From Palsa-295 sp963785585 (lineage in GTDB: Bacteria > Acidobacteriota > Terriglobia > Acidiferrales > UBA7541), in assembly GCA_963785585.1 (NCBI GenBank), contig CAWAVW010000004.1:2728001-2792000 (forward strand): a stretch of 64,000 nucleotides of DNA, given 5' to 3'. The stretch's first letter is position 1. Each line of letters opens with the position of its first letter. Shown one piece after another: positions 24,237-34,243 of the stretch. Made by a program: the position numbers and the translations under genes. The notes beneath the pieces were generated by a model. The model did no database searches and was not told where the DNA came from. It saw only the letters and a program-made list of their open reading frames with translations.

Positions 24237-26051
24237 ATGGATCCCCAGTACATCCGAAATTTCTGCATCATTGCGCACATCGACCACGGGAAATCGACGC
24301 TGGCGGACCGCCTGCTGGAACTGACGGGCGCGGTGACGCAGCGGGAGATGCAGGCGCAACTGCTCGACTCGATGGATCTGGAGCGCGAGCGCGGAATTAC
24401 GATCAAGGCGAAAAGCATCCGGCTGCACTACAGGGCCAAGGATGGACACGAGTACCGGCTGAATCTGATCGATACGCCGGGGCACGTGGATTTTTCCTAC
24501 GAAGTATCGCGAGCGCTTTCGGCGTGCGAGGGCGCGCTGCTGGTGGTGGATGCGAGCCAGGGAGTGGAAGCGCAGACGGTGGCGAACGCGTTTCTGGCGA
24601 CGCGGCATGGCCTGGAAATTATTCCGGTGATCAACAAAATCGACTTGCCGGCGGCGCGCATCGATTTCGCGAAAGAGCAAATCGAAAATGTGCTGGCGAT
24701 TCCGGCGGACGATGCGCTGCCGATCAGCGCGAAGAGCGGGCTGGGCGTGGAGGACGTGCTGGAAGCGATCGTGAAGCGCGTGCCTCCGCCGAAGGGCAGT
24801 TTTGAGGCGCCGCTGCGGGCGTTGATTTTCGATTCGTGGTTCGATTCCTATCGCGGATGCGTGGTGCTGGTGCGGGTGATGGAAGGCCGGATCGTGCCGA
24901 ATATGAAGATCCGGTTGACGAGTTCGAATGAGACGTACGAGGTGGAAACGCTGGGCGCGCTGACGCCGAGGCCGGTGGGCCTGGAGGAACTGGCAGCGGG
25001 CGATGTGGGATTTATCGTGGCGAACATCAAGCGCGTAGCGGATGCGCGGGTGGGCGATACGGTGACCGACCCGGCGCGTCCGGCGGCGCCGCTGCCGGGA
25101 TTTGAGGCGATCAAGCCGATGGTGTTCGCGGGATTGTTTCCGGTGAACGCGAGCGACTACGAAAATTTGCGGGATGCGCTGGGGAAATTGCAGTTGAACG
25201 ACGCGGCGTTTTTCTACGAACCGGAAAATTCGGTGGCGCTGGGATTTGGTTTTCGGTGCGGATTTCTGGGATTGCTGCACATGGAAATCGCGCAGGAGCG
25301 GCTGGAGCGCGAGTTTAATATCGGGTTGATCACGACGGCGCCGAGCGTGAGTTACCGGATCACGACGACCGACGGGAAGGTGACGGAGATCGACAACCCG
25401 ACGAAATTTCCGCCGCCGAGCTCGATTGCGAAGATCGAAGAGCCGATTTTGACGGCGATGATTATTACTTCGGAAGAGTCCGTGGGCGGCGTGCTGCAAC
25501 TGTGCGAGGAAAAGCGCGGGATCCAGAAGAAGTTCGAATATTTGTCGCCGACGCGGATCATGCTGACGTATGAAATGCCGCTGAACGAAATCGTGCTGGA
25601 TTTTTACGACCGGCTGAAGAGCGTTTCGCGCGGGTATGCGTCGCTCGATTATCACTTGTCCGGCTATCGCGAGTCGGATCTGGTGAAGCTGGACGTGCTG
25701 ATCGCGCAGGAGCCGGTAGACGCGCTGACGGTGATTTGCCATCGCGACCAGTCGTATGAGCGCGGGCAGGATTTGGTGTCGCGGCTGCGGAAATTGATTC
25801 CGCGGCAGATGTTTGAGGTGCCGATCCAGGCGGCGATCGGCAGCCGGGTGATCGCGCGCGAGACGATCAGCGCGATTCGCAAGAACGTGATCGCCAAGTG
25901 CTACGGCGGAGATATTTCGCGTAAACGGAAGCTGCTCGAAAAGCAAAAGGAAGGCAAGAAGCGGATGAAGCGCGTGGGGCGCGTGGACATTCCGCAGGAG
26001 GCGTTCCTGGCGGTGCTGAAGGTGACGGGCGGAAGCGTGGACGAGGAGTAG
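24237..26051 (+). CDS. lepA: Elongation factor 4 (LepA), ribosome-associated GTPase
   Basis: 604 aa, full length. Seen: the G1 loop AHIDHGKSTLADRLLE, the G2 region RERGITIKA, G3 DTPGHVDFSYEV, G4 NKIDLP, G5 SAKSGLGVED; then the LepA-specific C-terminal parts, including GFRCGFLGLLHMEI, RITTTDG, the SVSRGYASLDYHL motif, and the C-terminal KRKLLEKQKEGKKRMKRVG and PQEAFLAVLKV. It promotes back-translocation or remodelling of ribosomes. The start MDPQYIRNFCIIAHID at 24237 matches the usual N-terminus; the frame is open further upstream but that part is repeat DNA. Convergent with xseA. Confidence 0.97.
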   Translation: MDPQYIRNFCIIAHIDHGKSTLADRLLELTGAVTQREMQAQLLDSMDLERERGITIKAKSIRLHYRAKDGHEYRLNLIDTPGHVDFSYEVSRALSACEGALLVVDASQGVEAQTVANAFLATRHGLEIIPVINKIDLPAARIDFAKEQIENVLAIPADDALPISAKSGLGVEDVLEAIVKRVPPPKGSFEAPLRALIFDSWFDSYRGCVVLVRVMEGRIVPNMKIRLTSSNETYEVETLGALTPRPVGLEELAAGDVGFIVANIKRVADARVGDTVTDPARPAAPLPGFEAIKPMVFAGLFPVNASDYENLRDALGKLQLNDAAFFYEPENSVALGFGFRCGFLGLLHMEIAQERLEREFNIGLITTAPSVSYRITTTDGKVTEIDNPTKFPPPSSIAKIEEPILTAMIITSEESVGGVLQLCEEKRGIQKKFEYLSPTRIMLTYEMPLNEIVLDFYDRLKSVSRGYASLDYHLSGYRESDLVKLDVLIAQEPVDALTVICHRDQSYERGQDLVSRLRKLIPRQMFEVPIQAAIGSRVIARETISAIRKNVIAKCYGGDISRKRKLLEKQKEGKKRMKRVGRVDIPQEAFLAVLKVTGGSVDEE

Positions 26052-26079
26052 AGGTTGATCGGGCCGGAGTCCGAAGCGA

Positions 26080-27579
26080 TTAAGAATTTTTCTTAGTGCG
26101 GACGGTGGCGCCGAGCTCGCCGCGTTCGAGGCGGACGGCGATCTGGTCGCCGACGGAAACTTGCTCTGCTGAACGAAGTACCTTCCCGGAAGCGTCGTAG
26201 GCAATCGCAAAACCACGTTTGAGAATGTTGAGAGGGCTGCGCTCGTCGAGCTGCATCATGGCGGATTCGAGTTTGCGGCGACGAGCGACGAGCAGGCGGT
26301 CGATGCGGACCTGCAGGTCGGCGGAGCCGCGTTCGAGCTGGGCGCGAAGTTTTGCGACGCGAGCGCGGAGATCGAGCGCGACGAAGCGGACTTGCGCGGA
26401 GGCGAAGCCGCGGCGTTTGCGGGCGACTAGGCGTTCGAGGGCGGCGCGGAGAGATTCGCGCTGCTGCTCGATGCGGCGGCGAAGAACGGCGGCGCGGCTG
26501 CGGAGATCGAAAGAAGCGACGTGGGCGCCGGCTTCGGTGACGCGCTGGCGAGCCATGGCGAGGCGCAGGCGGAGACCGACGGCCAGCGAGTTTGATAATT
26601 CGTCCACATGCTGGCGGCGCGAGCGGACCATGGACTCGAGCCGGCGGAATCCGCGATGAGTTTCGAGATCGCGGACGCGATGCTTCCATTCGGAAATGCG
26701 GTAGCGGATGTGATGGAGGAGCTGGCGCTTGTGTTCGTTGATCTGGCGCTCGAATTCCTGGCGCGATTTGACGACGATTTCGGCGGCGGCGGAGGGAGTG
26801 GGGGCGCGAAGGTCGGCGACGAAATCGGCGATGGTGAAATCGATTTCGTGGCCGACGCCGGTGATGACCGGAATATCGGAAGCGAAGATGGCGCGGGCGA
26901 GAATTTCTTCGTTGAACGACCAGAGATCTTCGAGCGAGCCGCCGCCGCGGGCGAGGATGATGACGTCCACGGGTTTCGCGCGGTTGAAGTAGCGAAGGGC
27001 TTCGACCATTTCGGCGGCGGCGCCCGTTCCCTGCACTTTTACGGGATAGAGCTGGACGCGGGCGTTGACGAAGCGGCGATTGAGGACGCGGAGAATGTCG
27101 CGAATGGCGGCGCCGGTGGGCGAAGTGATGACGCCGATGGCGCGCGGGAGAATGGGCAGCGGTTTTTTGCGCGCTTCGTCGAAGAGGCCTTCGGCGGCGA
27201 GTTTCTTTTTGAGCTGCTCGAAGGCGAGTTGGAGGGCGCCGAGGCCGACGGGTTCGATGAGCGTGACGTAGATCTGGTATTCGCCGCGCTGCTCGTACAC
27301 GCTGACGGAGCCGCGCACGGTGACTTGGAGGCCGTCTTCGAGTTTGAATTTCATGTTGCGAAGCTGATCGCGAAAGCAGACGCACTTGATCTGGCTTTTT
27401 GCGTCTTTCAGGGTGAAGTAGGCGTGGCCGGATTGCGCGGCGTGATAGTTCGAGATTTCGCCTTCGACGGAGATGTCGTTGAGCGAGCCTTCCAGCAGGC
27501 TGCGAATGCGGGCGGTGAGTTCGCCGACTTTCCAGACTTTGCGCTCGGGCATCAGGTTGAAGAGCGATTTTTGTTCCAT
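26080..27579 (-). CDS. xseA: Exodeoxyribonuclease VII large subunit
   Basis: 499 aa catalytic subunit of ExoVII, which degrades single-stranded DNA to acid-soluble oligonucleotides. Seen: N-terminal OB-fold (VGELTARIRSLLEGSLNDIS, VEGEISNYHAAQSGHAYFTL), and the catalytic core VITSPTGAAIRDIL, ARGGGSLEDLWSFNEE, and TGVGHEIDFTIADFVAD-type motif followed by APTPSAAAE. The C-terminal half is a long, Arg-rich coiled coil, as expected, ending with SPLNILKRGFAI. No small subunit gene (xseB) is adjacent. 26 nt downstream of a DUF2905 gene. Confidence 0.96.
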   Translation of the reverse strand: MEQKSLFNLMPERKVWKVGELTARIRSLLEGSLNDISVEGEISNYHAAQSGHAYFTLKDAKSQIKCVCFRDQLRNMKFKLEDGLQVTVRGSVSVYEQRGEYQIYVTLIEPVGLGALQLAFEQLKKKLAAEGLFDEARKKPLPILPRAIGVITSPTGAAIRDILRVLNRRFVNARVQLYPVKVQGTGAAAEMVEALRYFNRAKPVDVIILARGGGSLEDLWSFNEEILARAIFASDIPVITGVGHEIDFTIADFVADLRAPTPSAAAEIVVKSRQEFERQINEHKRQLLHHIRYRISEWKHRVRDLETHRGFRRLESMVRSRRQHVDELSNSLAVGLRLRLAMARQRVTEAGAHVASFDLRSRAAVLRRRIEQQRESLRAALERLVARKRRGFASAQVRFVALDLRARVAKLRAQLERGSADLQVRIDRLLVARRRKLESAMMQLDERSPLNILKRGFAIAYDASGKVLRSAEQVSVGDQIAVRLERGELGATVRTKKNS

Positions 27580-27605
27580 ACGTTTTTCGCCGGATCAGCG
27601 TTCGT

Positions 27606-27845
27606 CTAGCGGCGGAAATGATTGACGATCCACATCGCCAGGGTTAACAGGACGCTGAGCAAAAGACATGTGACGACGGGAAAATAAAAGCTGCCGGATT
27701 TGCCCTGGTAGGCAATGTCTCCGGGCAGGCGGCCGAGGCGGAAAGGCAATTTGCCACCGGCAACGAGAAGCAGACCGACCAGAGCGAGAACGGCGCCGAT
27801 GACGACGAGCGATTTTCCGAGATCGCGCAGAGGTTCGGTTTGCAT
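27606..27845 (-). CDS. DUF2905 family small membrane protein
   Basis: 79 aa with two TM segments, VVIGAVLALVGLLLVAGG and FPVVTCLLLSVLLTLAMWIV, separated by the family core LPFRLGRLPGDIAYQGKSG. The domain is widespread and has no assigned function. Start ATG 27845 (AGGAAT upstream); a longer in-frame reading from 27938 would overlap the divergent neighbour. Probably co-transcribed with xseA. Confidence 0.88.
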   Translation of the reverse strand: MQTEPLRDLGKSLVVIGAVLALVGLLLVAGGKLPFRLGRLPGDIAYQGKSGSFYFPVVTCLLLSVLLTLAMWIVNHFRR

Positions 27846-27928
27846 TTCGGATTCCTGCGCTATTCTACCTGAACCGGGGATGGGTTCGCCCGCGTGAGGG
27901 ATGCGCGCGGCGGCCAGAGGGGATATTC

Positions 27929-28693
27929 GTGTACGCATTTTTTCAGGCGCTGCGGACGATTCATATCGGGTTTGGGACGGTGGCGCTCGTCGCGTTTTGG
28001 ATTCCGGTGATTGCGCCGAAGGGCGGGAAGGTTCACGTGCGGGTCGGCTGGGGCTACGCGGTGTGCATGAGCGTGGTGGTGCTGACGGCGTATGCGATGA
28101 GTTTTCTGGCGTTCACGCATCCGGTGGAGATACGGCATTTCGATCATCCGTTGACGGCGAACGAAATTGAGTTTGTGAAGATTCGATCGCACCAACTGGC
28201 GATTTTTTTGACGTTCCTTGGGTCGGTGACGCTGGCGGCGGGAGTGCAGGGGATCGGCGTGCTGCGTACGCGCCAATTGGCGCAAGGCCCGCGGAATCCG
28301 CTGACGCTGGCGCTGAATGCGTTTGTGGTGCTGGCGGGGATTACGGTGCTGACGATCGGGGTGACGAATCATTCGTGGACGTTTAAGGCGATGAGCCTGG
28401 TGGGACTGGTGGGCGTGGGGAATCTTTCCTACTTGCTGTATCCACCGAAGGAAAAAATGCGGTGGTGGTACCAGCATGTAAGTTCGATGATCGCTACGGC
28501 AATTGCGGGATACACGGCGTTTCTGGTGTTTGGCGGGGCGCGGATGATGCCGCAGCTCGCGAGATCGCAGTGGTACGCGCTGGTCTGGATTGCGCCGACG
28601 ATCATCGGCGGGACGGCGATCACGCTGACGATTGCGTACTACAAAAAGAAATTTCACGAAGGCGGGAAGGCGAGGAAAACGGCGGCAGCATGA
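27929..28693 (+). CDS. Multi-pass integral membrane protein (DUF2306-like), function unknown
   Basis: 254 aa with about 7 hydrophobic helices; the first contains the histidine LRTIHIGFGTVALVAFW and the loop RVGWGYAVCMSVVVL, reminiscent of DUF2306 or of quinol/haem-binding helix bundles. Further histidines (HPVEIRHFDHP, NHSWTF, WWYQHVSSM) could be ligands, which is inference. The GTG start has GAGGGG 7 nt upstream. Divergent from DUF2905; convergent with ndk. Confidence 0.7.
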   Translation: MYAFFQALRTIHIGFGTVALVAFWIPVIAPKGGKVHVRVGWGYAVCMSVVVLTAYAMSFLAFTHPVEIRHFDHPLTANEIEFVKIRSHQLAIFLTFLGSVTLAAGVQGIGVLRTRQLAQGPRNPLTLALNAFVVLAGITVLTIGVTNHSWTFKAMSLVGLVGVGNLSYLLYPPKEKMRWWYQHVSSMIATAIAGYTAFLVFGGARMMPQLARSQWYALVWIAPTIIGGTAITLTIAYYKKKFHEGGKARKTAAA

Positions 28694-28738
28694 ATCCGGC
28701 CGCGCCGCATGCAGCGACGCAGCCGGAATCGAGAGCGG

Positions 28739-29158
28739 TTAGACCAGTTCGGAGCCGGAGAAGAAATAGCCGAGTTCGTAGGCGGCGGTGTCTGGGGCGT
28801 CCGAGCCGTGGGTGCAGTTGAACTGAATGCTTTCGCCGAGTTCCTTGCGAATGGTGCCCGGAGCGGCTTTGGCGGGATCGGTGGCGCCCATGGTGTCGCG
28901 CCATTTGGCGATGCCGGAATCGGCTTCGAGGGCGATGACGACGGCTTTGCCGCTGCTCATGAAATCGGTGAGTTCGCCGAAGAACGGGCGGGCTTTGTGA
29001 ACGGCGTAAAAGCCTTCGGCCTGCTGTTTGGTGAGGCGCACGGATTTGATGGCGATGATGTGAAATTTTGCGGCGTGAATGCGGGCGAGAATGTCGGCGG
29101 TGAGCCCGCGTTTTACGGCGTCGGGCTTGATGATTGCGAGAGTGCGTTCGACTGCCAT
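28739..29158 (-). CDS. ndk: Nucleoside diphosphate kinase
   Basis: 139 aa. Transfers the gamma phosphate from NTPs to NDPs through a phosphohistidine. Seen: N-terminal ERTLAIIKPDAVKRGL, the KARPFFGELTDFMSSG segment, RDTMGATDPAKAAPGTIR, and the active histidine in FNCTHGSDAPDTA. Length and motif order are standard. AGGAGA lies upstream of the ATG. It is next to sucD on the same strand (33-nt gap), so ndk may be in the sucCD operon; the ADP/GDP-forming ligase and Ndk work together in several bacteria. Confidence 0.97.
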   Translation of the reverse strand: MAVERTLAIIKPDAVKRGLTADILARIHAAKFHIIAIKSVRLTKQQAEGFYAVHKARPFFGELTDFMSSGKAVVIALEADSGIAKWRDTMGATDPAKAAPGTIRKELGESIQFNCTHGSDAPDTAAYELGYFFSGSELV

Positions 29159-29191
29159 TCGATGTTTCTCCTGTTCGGTGAATAAATTTAT

Positions 29192-30144
29192 TTAGCGCTT
29201 CTTTTTCTTTGCAGCGGACTTCTTCGGCGGCTTCGATTTCGGAGCGGGTTTCTTTTTCGTAGAACCCTTCGAGCTGTGACGGCCCATCGCTTTGGCCATG
29301 GTGTGTCCGATTTCGGCGGGGCTTTGCACGGTGAGAATTCCGGCGGCGCGCATGGCCTTGTATTTTTCCTCGGCAGTTCCCTGCCCGCCGCTGATGATGG
29401 CACCGGCATGGCCCATGCGGCGGCCCGGAGGAGCGGTTTGTCCGGCGATAAAGCCGACGACGGGTTTCCTGACGTGCTTCTTGATGTAGGCGGCGGCGAT
29501 TTCTTCGGCGTTGCCGCCGATTTCACCGATCATGACGATGGCGTGCGTGTCCGGATCTTCGTTGAAGAGTTTGATGGAGTCGAGGAAGGTGGTGCCGATG
29601 ATCGGATCGCCACCGATGCCGATGCAGGTGGATTGTCCGATGCCGAGGTGGGTGAGCTGGTCAACGGCTTCATAGGTCAAGGTGCCGCTGCGGCTGACGA
29701 GGCCGACGTGGCCTTGCTTGTGGATGGAGCCGGGCATGATGCCGATTTTGCATTTGCCGGGAGAAATGATGCCCGGGCAGTTCGGACCGATGAGGCGCGT
29801 GTGGGAATTTTTCAAGGCGCCGGCGACGCGAACCATGTCGAGGGTGGGGACGCCTTCAGTGATGCAAATGACGAGCGGCAAACCGGCGTCGATGCCCTCG
29901 AGAATGGCATCGGCGGCGAACGGCGGCGGAACGAAAATTACCGAGGCGTTGGCGCGCGTTTTGGCGACGGCTTCGGCGACGGTATTGAAAACGGGAACGC
30001 CGAGATGCTTGGTACCGCCTTTGCCGGGAGTGACACCGGCGACGACTTTGGTGCCGTAGGCGAGCATCTGTTCGGTGTGGAAGCTGCCTTCGCGACCGGT
30101 GATGCCCTGCACGATGAGGCGCGTATCTTTTCCGACGAGAACGC

Positions 30145-30148
<4 letters not shown>
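29192..30148 (-). CDS. sucD: Succinyl-CoA ligase alpha subunit with Lys-rich C-terminal tail
   Basis: 318 aa alpha subunit of the TCA cycle enzyme that forms succinate, CoA and ATP/GTP. Seen: QGITGREGSFHTEQML (CoA binding), GPNCPGIISPGKCKIGIMPG, SRSGTLTYEA, GGDPIIGT, and the phosphorylated histidine in RRMGHAGAIISGG near residue 245. The fold ends near residue 290; the last 28 residues are a Lys/Ser/Pro tail (SSKGSTKKKPAPKSKPPKKS...), not usual for SucD. Starts with GTG in a GTGA overlap with sucC and has GGAGGT upstream. Confidence 0.96.
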
Positions 30149-31314
<1,166 letters not shown>

Positions 31315-31520
31315 GCAGACTCCATCGGCTCTGAAAAGAGAGCGCTTGAAATAGTGCTAGAATTCCGGCTCGCGCAAAACGCTTAAGTTTATCTGGAACG
31401 AGCGAGACGGGCAAGGAGCGGGGGAAGGCCCGAAATCGAGGGCCATCGCGACTTCTGGCGGCGCGCGTCGGCCGCGATACGCCTGGAGTGAACGGTGACG
31501 CAAAGAGGGCTGAAAGAAGA

Positions 31521-32573
31521 ATGATTCACGACGCGCTGGAGAAAATTGTCGGCGGACACGACCTGAGCCGCGCGGAAGCGGAAGCGGCGATGGAAGAGAT
31601 TCTGGCCGGGCGGACGAGCACGGAGCAGATCGCCGCGCTGCTGATCGGGCTGCGCATGAAGGGCGAGAGCGTGGACGAAATCGCGGGATTTGCGGCGGTG
31701 ATGCGGCGGCACGCGACCGCGATATTTCCGGCCGGCCATGCGGCGCTGGGCGGCGCGCCGATTATCGATACGTGCGGAACGGGCGGCGACGGGCTGGGGA
31801 CGTTTAACATTTCGACGGCGACCGCGTTTGTGGTGGCGGGCGCGGGCGTGCGGGTAGCGAAGCACGGAAACCGGTCAAGCGGCAGCCGCGTGGGTTCCGC
31901 GGATGTGCTGGAGACGCTGGGAGTGAGCATCAACATTCCGGCAGCGCGGGTAGCGAAATCGATCGAGGAAATCGGGATTGGGTTTTTATATGCGCCGGCG
32001 GTGCATGCGGCAACGCGGCACGCGATTCCCGCGCGGCGGGAATTGCGGATGCGGACGATATTCAATCTGCTGGGGCCGCTGACGAATCCGGCGGGAGCTT
32101 CGGCGCAGATTGTGGGAGTGTACGACGCGAAGTTGACGACGCTGATGGCGGAAGTGCTGGACGAGCTCGGGACCGAGCGAGCGTTTGTGGTGCACGGAAT
32201 GGATGGGCTGGACGAGCTATCGATCAGCGGCGAATCGTCGATTGCGGAATTGCGCGACCGAACGGTGCGCAGTTACCGGGTGACGCCGGAGGATTTTGGG
32301 TTGGCACGGGCGCCGCTGGAATCGATCCTGGGAAGCGACGCGGCGCACAACGCGCAGATTATCCGGCATGTGCTGGGAAGCCCGGGACGCGAACACGAAC
32401 ATGGAGCGCACCGGGATATTGTGCTGATGAATGCATCGGCGGCGCTGGTGGCGGCGGGGCGGGCGAAGGAATTTGTGGAGGGCGTGCGGATGGCGGCGGA
32501 GTCGATTGATACGGGGGCGGCGCGGAAGAAACTGGAGGCGCTGATTTCGTTTACGAAGGGTGAGAGGGCGTAG
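31521..32573 (+). CDS. trpD: Anthranilate phosphoribosyltransferase
   Basis: 350 aa. Joins anthranilate to PRPP, the second step of tryptophan synthesis. Seen: the PRPP-binding loop DTCGTGGDGLGTFNIST, the KHGNRSSGSRVGSADVLE motif, and GPLTNPAG. The N-terminal helix bundle (LSRAEAEAAMEEILAGRTS) is typical. Start ATG 31521 is chosen from the family N-terminus; a GTG 33 nt upstream is in frame. It faces the trpG-containing operon, so the trp genes are split in two transcription units. Confidence 0.96.
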   Translation: MIHDALEKIVGGHDLSRAEAEAAMEEILAGRTSTEQIAALLIGLRMKGESVDEIAGFAAVMRRHATAIFPAGHAALGGAPIIDTCGTGGDGLGTFNISTATAFVVAGAGVRVAKHGNRSSGSRVGSADVLETLGVSINIPAARVAKSIEEIGIGFLYAPAVHAATRHAIPARRELRMRTIFNLLGPLTNPAGASAQIVGVYDAKLTTLMAEVLDELGTERAFVVHGMDGLDELSISGESSIAELRDRTVRSYRVTPEDFGLARAPLESILGSDAAHNAQIIRHVLGSPGREHEHGAHRDIVLMNASAALVAAGRAKEFVEGVRMAAESIDTGAARKKLEALISFTKGERA

Positions 32574-32666
32574 ATTTTGCGTGGTGCTGGATTGCTTCGG
32601 GGACTACGTGCATCCACGTGCTGGCCGAGTAGTGAGGTTTTCGTGGCGGAGCGAAAGATTCAGGGC

Positions 32667-32706
32667 GTCAGGCTGAAGCCTGACACACCATCAGACAGGA
32701 CTGTCT
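32667..32706. repeat. Pair of adjacent short hairpins
   Basis: GTCAGGCT-GA-AGCCTGAC (32667-32684), then AGACAG-GA-CTGTCT (32693-32706). Both are perfect inverted repeats with the same 2-nt centre GA. Located in the 178-bp space between the convergent trpD and the DUF1906 gene; the stem-loops may end transcription but no T-run follows. Confidence 0.75.
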
Positions 32707-32751
32707 AATCCACGTTTTCGTATATAAACCTCGGTAGCTGGCGCGGGCGAG

Positions 32752-33612
32752 TTAGCGGCCGTTCGAAGGGTCGGGCGAAGAAGCGACGTCGAGGTCGAGA
32801 AGAATTTTTTCCCGCTCGAGATTTTCGACGGCGGGCGGGTAGCAGTTCCCCGTTTTATCGTAGGTGGCGGCGCAGCGAGCGGTGAATTCGCGGCGGCGCG
32901 GAGATTGCGCGAATTGCCATACGGAGGCGAAGCGAGTGCCGCTGGCGGATGGCGCAGGCGGATGATTTGCGTAAACGCAGCCGGGCGATGGCGGGCAGGC
33001 GTCGTTGTAAACGAAAAATGAGATGTCTTGATTTTCGGCGTAGCTGTGAATGTCGTCCGCGGTTGTAATCGTTTTGTTTTTTCCGTCCTTCACGGGAATT
33101 CCCGAGCAGTACACGCCCGCTTTGAATCCGGTTGCGCGAATCCGATCGATCCAGTGCAGGACGTAGGTCATTTGTTCCGGCAGCAAGCGCCCACCCTCTT
33201 CCTGATCCAAGAAAATTATGGTGCCGACGGGAAACTGTTCGCGACGGGCGGCATCGACGGCGAGTTGGGCGTCCTGCGCGCCGAGCGCGGCGGGGTTTTG
33301 CGATTTTGAAAGTTCGCGGTCGAGGCGGCCGTTGAAGAGGACGAGAAATCCGAAATTGTTTTGGAGGAGAACGCCGCGTTTGCCGGACCAGCCATTGGGT
33401 TGGTTTGCGACGGCACCGGGCGGCGCGTTGAGCCAGTAACCGGTGAAGGCGAAGGTGCGGCGGAGTTGGGGGAGCGCGGCGTCGCCGGGATATTCGTTCG
33501 CGTCAAAACCGAGGTACGCGGCGGATTGAGCGCGCGCCGGCGCGGAGAACGCAAGCAGCGCGGCGGCAAGAAGCGTTTCGAGGAGGGCGCGGGCTGCGGA
33601 GTGGAATTGCAT
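32752..33612 (-). CDS. Secreted DUF1906 (glycoside-hydrolase-like) domain protein
   Basis: 286 aa. A signal peptide (ARALLETLLAAALLAFSAPARA) is followed by LGFDANEYPGD, which resembles the start of DUF1906/Rv2525c-like TIM-barrel domains, then FTGYWLN, GTIIFLDQEEGGRLL (acidic residues at the expected strand end), GFKAGVYCSG, and ASVWQFAQ. The fold is related to GH25 lysozymes, so a cell-wall or glycan target is possible, but activity is unproven. It is 28 nt downstream of trpG on the same strand, an odd place for a secreted protein. Confidence 0.75.
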   Translation of the reverse strand: MQFHSAARALLETLLAAALLAFSAPARAQSAAYLGFDANEYPGDAALPQLRRTFAFTGYWLNAPPGAVANQPNGWSGKRGVLLQNNFGFLVLFNGRLDRELSKSQNPAALGAQDAQLAVDAARREQFPVGTIIFLDQEEGGRLLPEQMTYVLHWIDRIRATGFKAGVYCSGIPVKDGKNKTITTADDIHSYAENQDISFFVYNDACPPSPGCVYANHPPAPSASGTRFASVWQFAQSPRRREFTARCAATYDKTGNCYPPAVENLEREKILLDLDVASSPDPSNGR

Positions 33613-33640
33613 TTTCGTTGATTCGGCAGCGCGCGCAGAA

Positions 33641-34204
33641 CTACACCGTAAGAAAATTTTTCAGCAAGTCGAAGCCCGCGCTGGTGAGGACGGACTCCGG
33701 ATGAAACTGAACGCCTTCGACGCGAAACTTGCGGTGGCGGAGGCCCATGATGGTGCCGTCGTCGGTTTCGGCGGAAATTTCGAGTTCCGCGGGAAGGGAT
33801 TTGCGCTCGACGATGAGCGAATGGTAACGCGTGGCGGTGAACGGGTCGGGCAGGCCGCGGAAAATCGTTTTGCCGTCGTGAGCGATGTCGCTGGTTTTGC
33901 CGTGCATGAGTTTCGGCGCGCGAATCACTTTTCCGCCGAAGGCGGCGCCGATGGCTTGATGGCCGAGACAAACGCCGAGGATGGGAATGCGACCGGCGAA
34001 GCGGCGGATCAAGGGAACGCTGATGCCGGCTTCTTTCGGAGTGCACGGGCCGGGAGAAACCACGATGCGCTCGGGGTTCATTTCTTCGACGTCTTCGAGG
34101 GTGATGGCGTCGTTGCGGCGGACGTCCAGCTCTTGGCCCATCTGGCCGAGATACTGGGCCAGGTTGTAGGTGAAGGAATCGTAGTTGTCGAGAAGAAGGA
34201 TCAT
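33641..34204 (-). CDS. trpG: Anthranilate synthase component II (glutamine amidotransferase)
   Basis: 187 aa class I amidotransferase providing ammonia to TrpE. Seen: LLDNYDSFTYNLAQYL, PGPCTPKEAGIS (oxyanion region), catalytic cysteine in ILGVCLGHQAIGAAFGG, and the His/Glu of the triad in GVQFHPESVLT. The MHGKTS and RYHSLIVE motifs are typical of TrpG/PabA, which can serve both pathways. Lies 39 nt downstream of trpE. Confidence 0.96.
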   Translation of the reverse strand: MILLLDNYDSFTYNLAQYLGQMGQELDVRRNDAITLEDVEEMNPERIVVSPGPCTPKEAGISVPLIRRFAGRIPILGVCLGHQAIGAAFGGKVIRAPKLMHGKTSDIAHDGKTIFRGLPDPFTATRYHSLIVERKSLPAELEISAETDDGTIMGLRHRKFRVEGVQFHPESVLTSAGFDLLKNFLTV

Positions 34205-34243
34205 TCGGTTGTCTGTGCGAGCAGCTTCTATTTTATCGCGAGC

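Noticed and set aside
24225..26216. 663-codon open frame on the - strand
   Set aside because: Antisense to lepA, which has all GTPase motifs; the translation is Arg/His/Gln-rich without domains.
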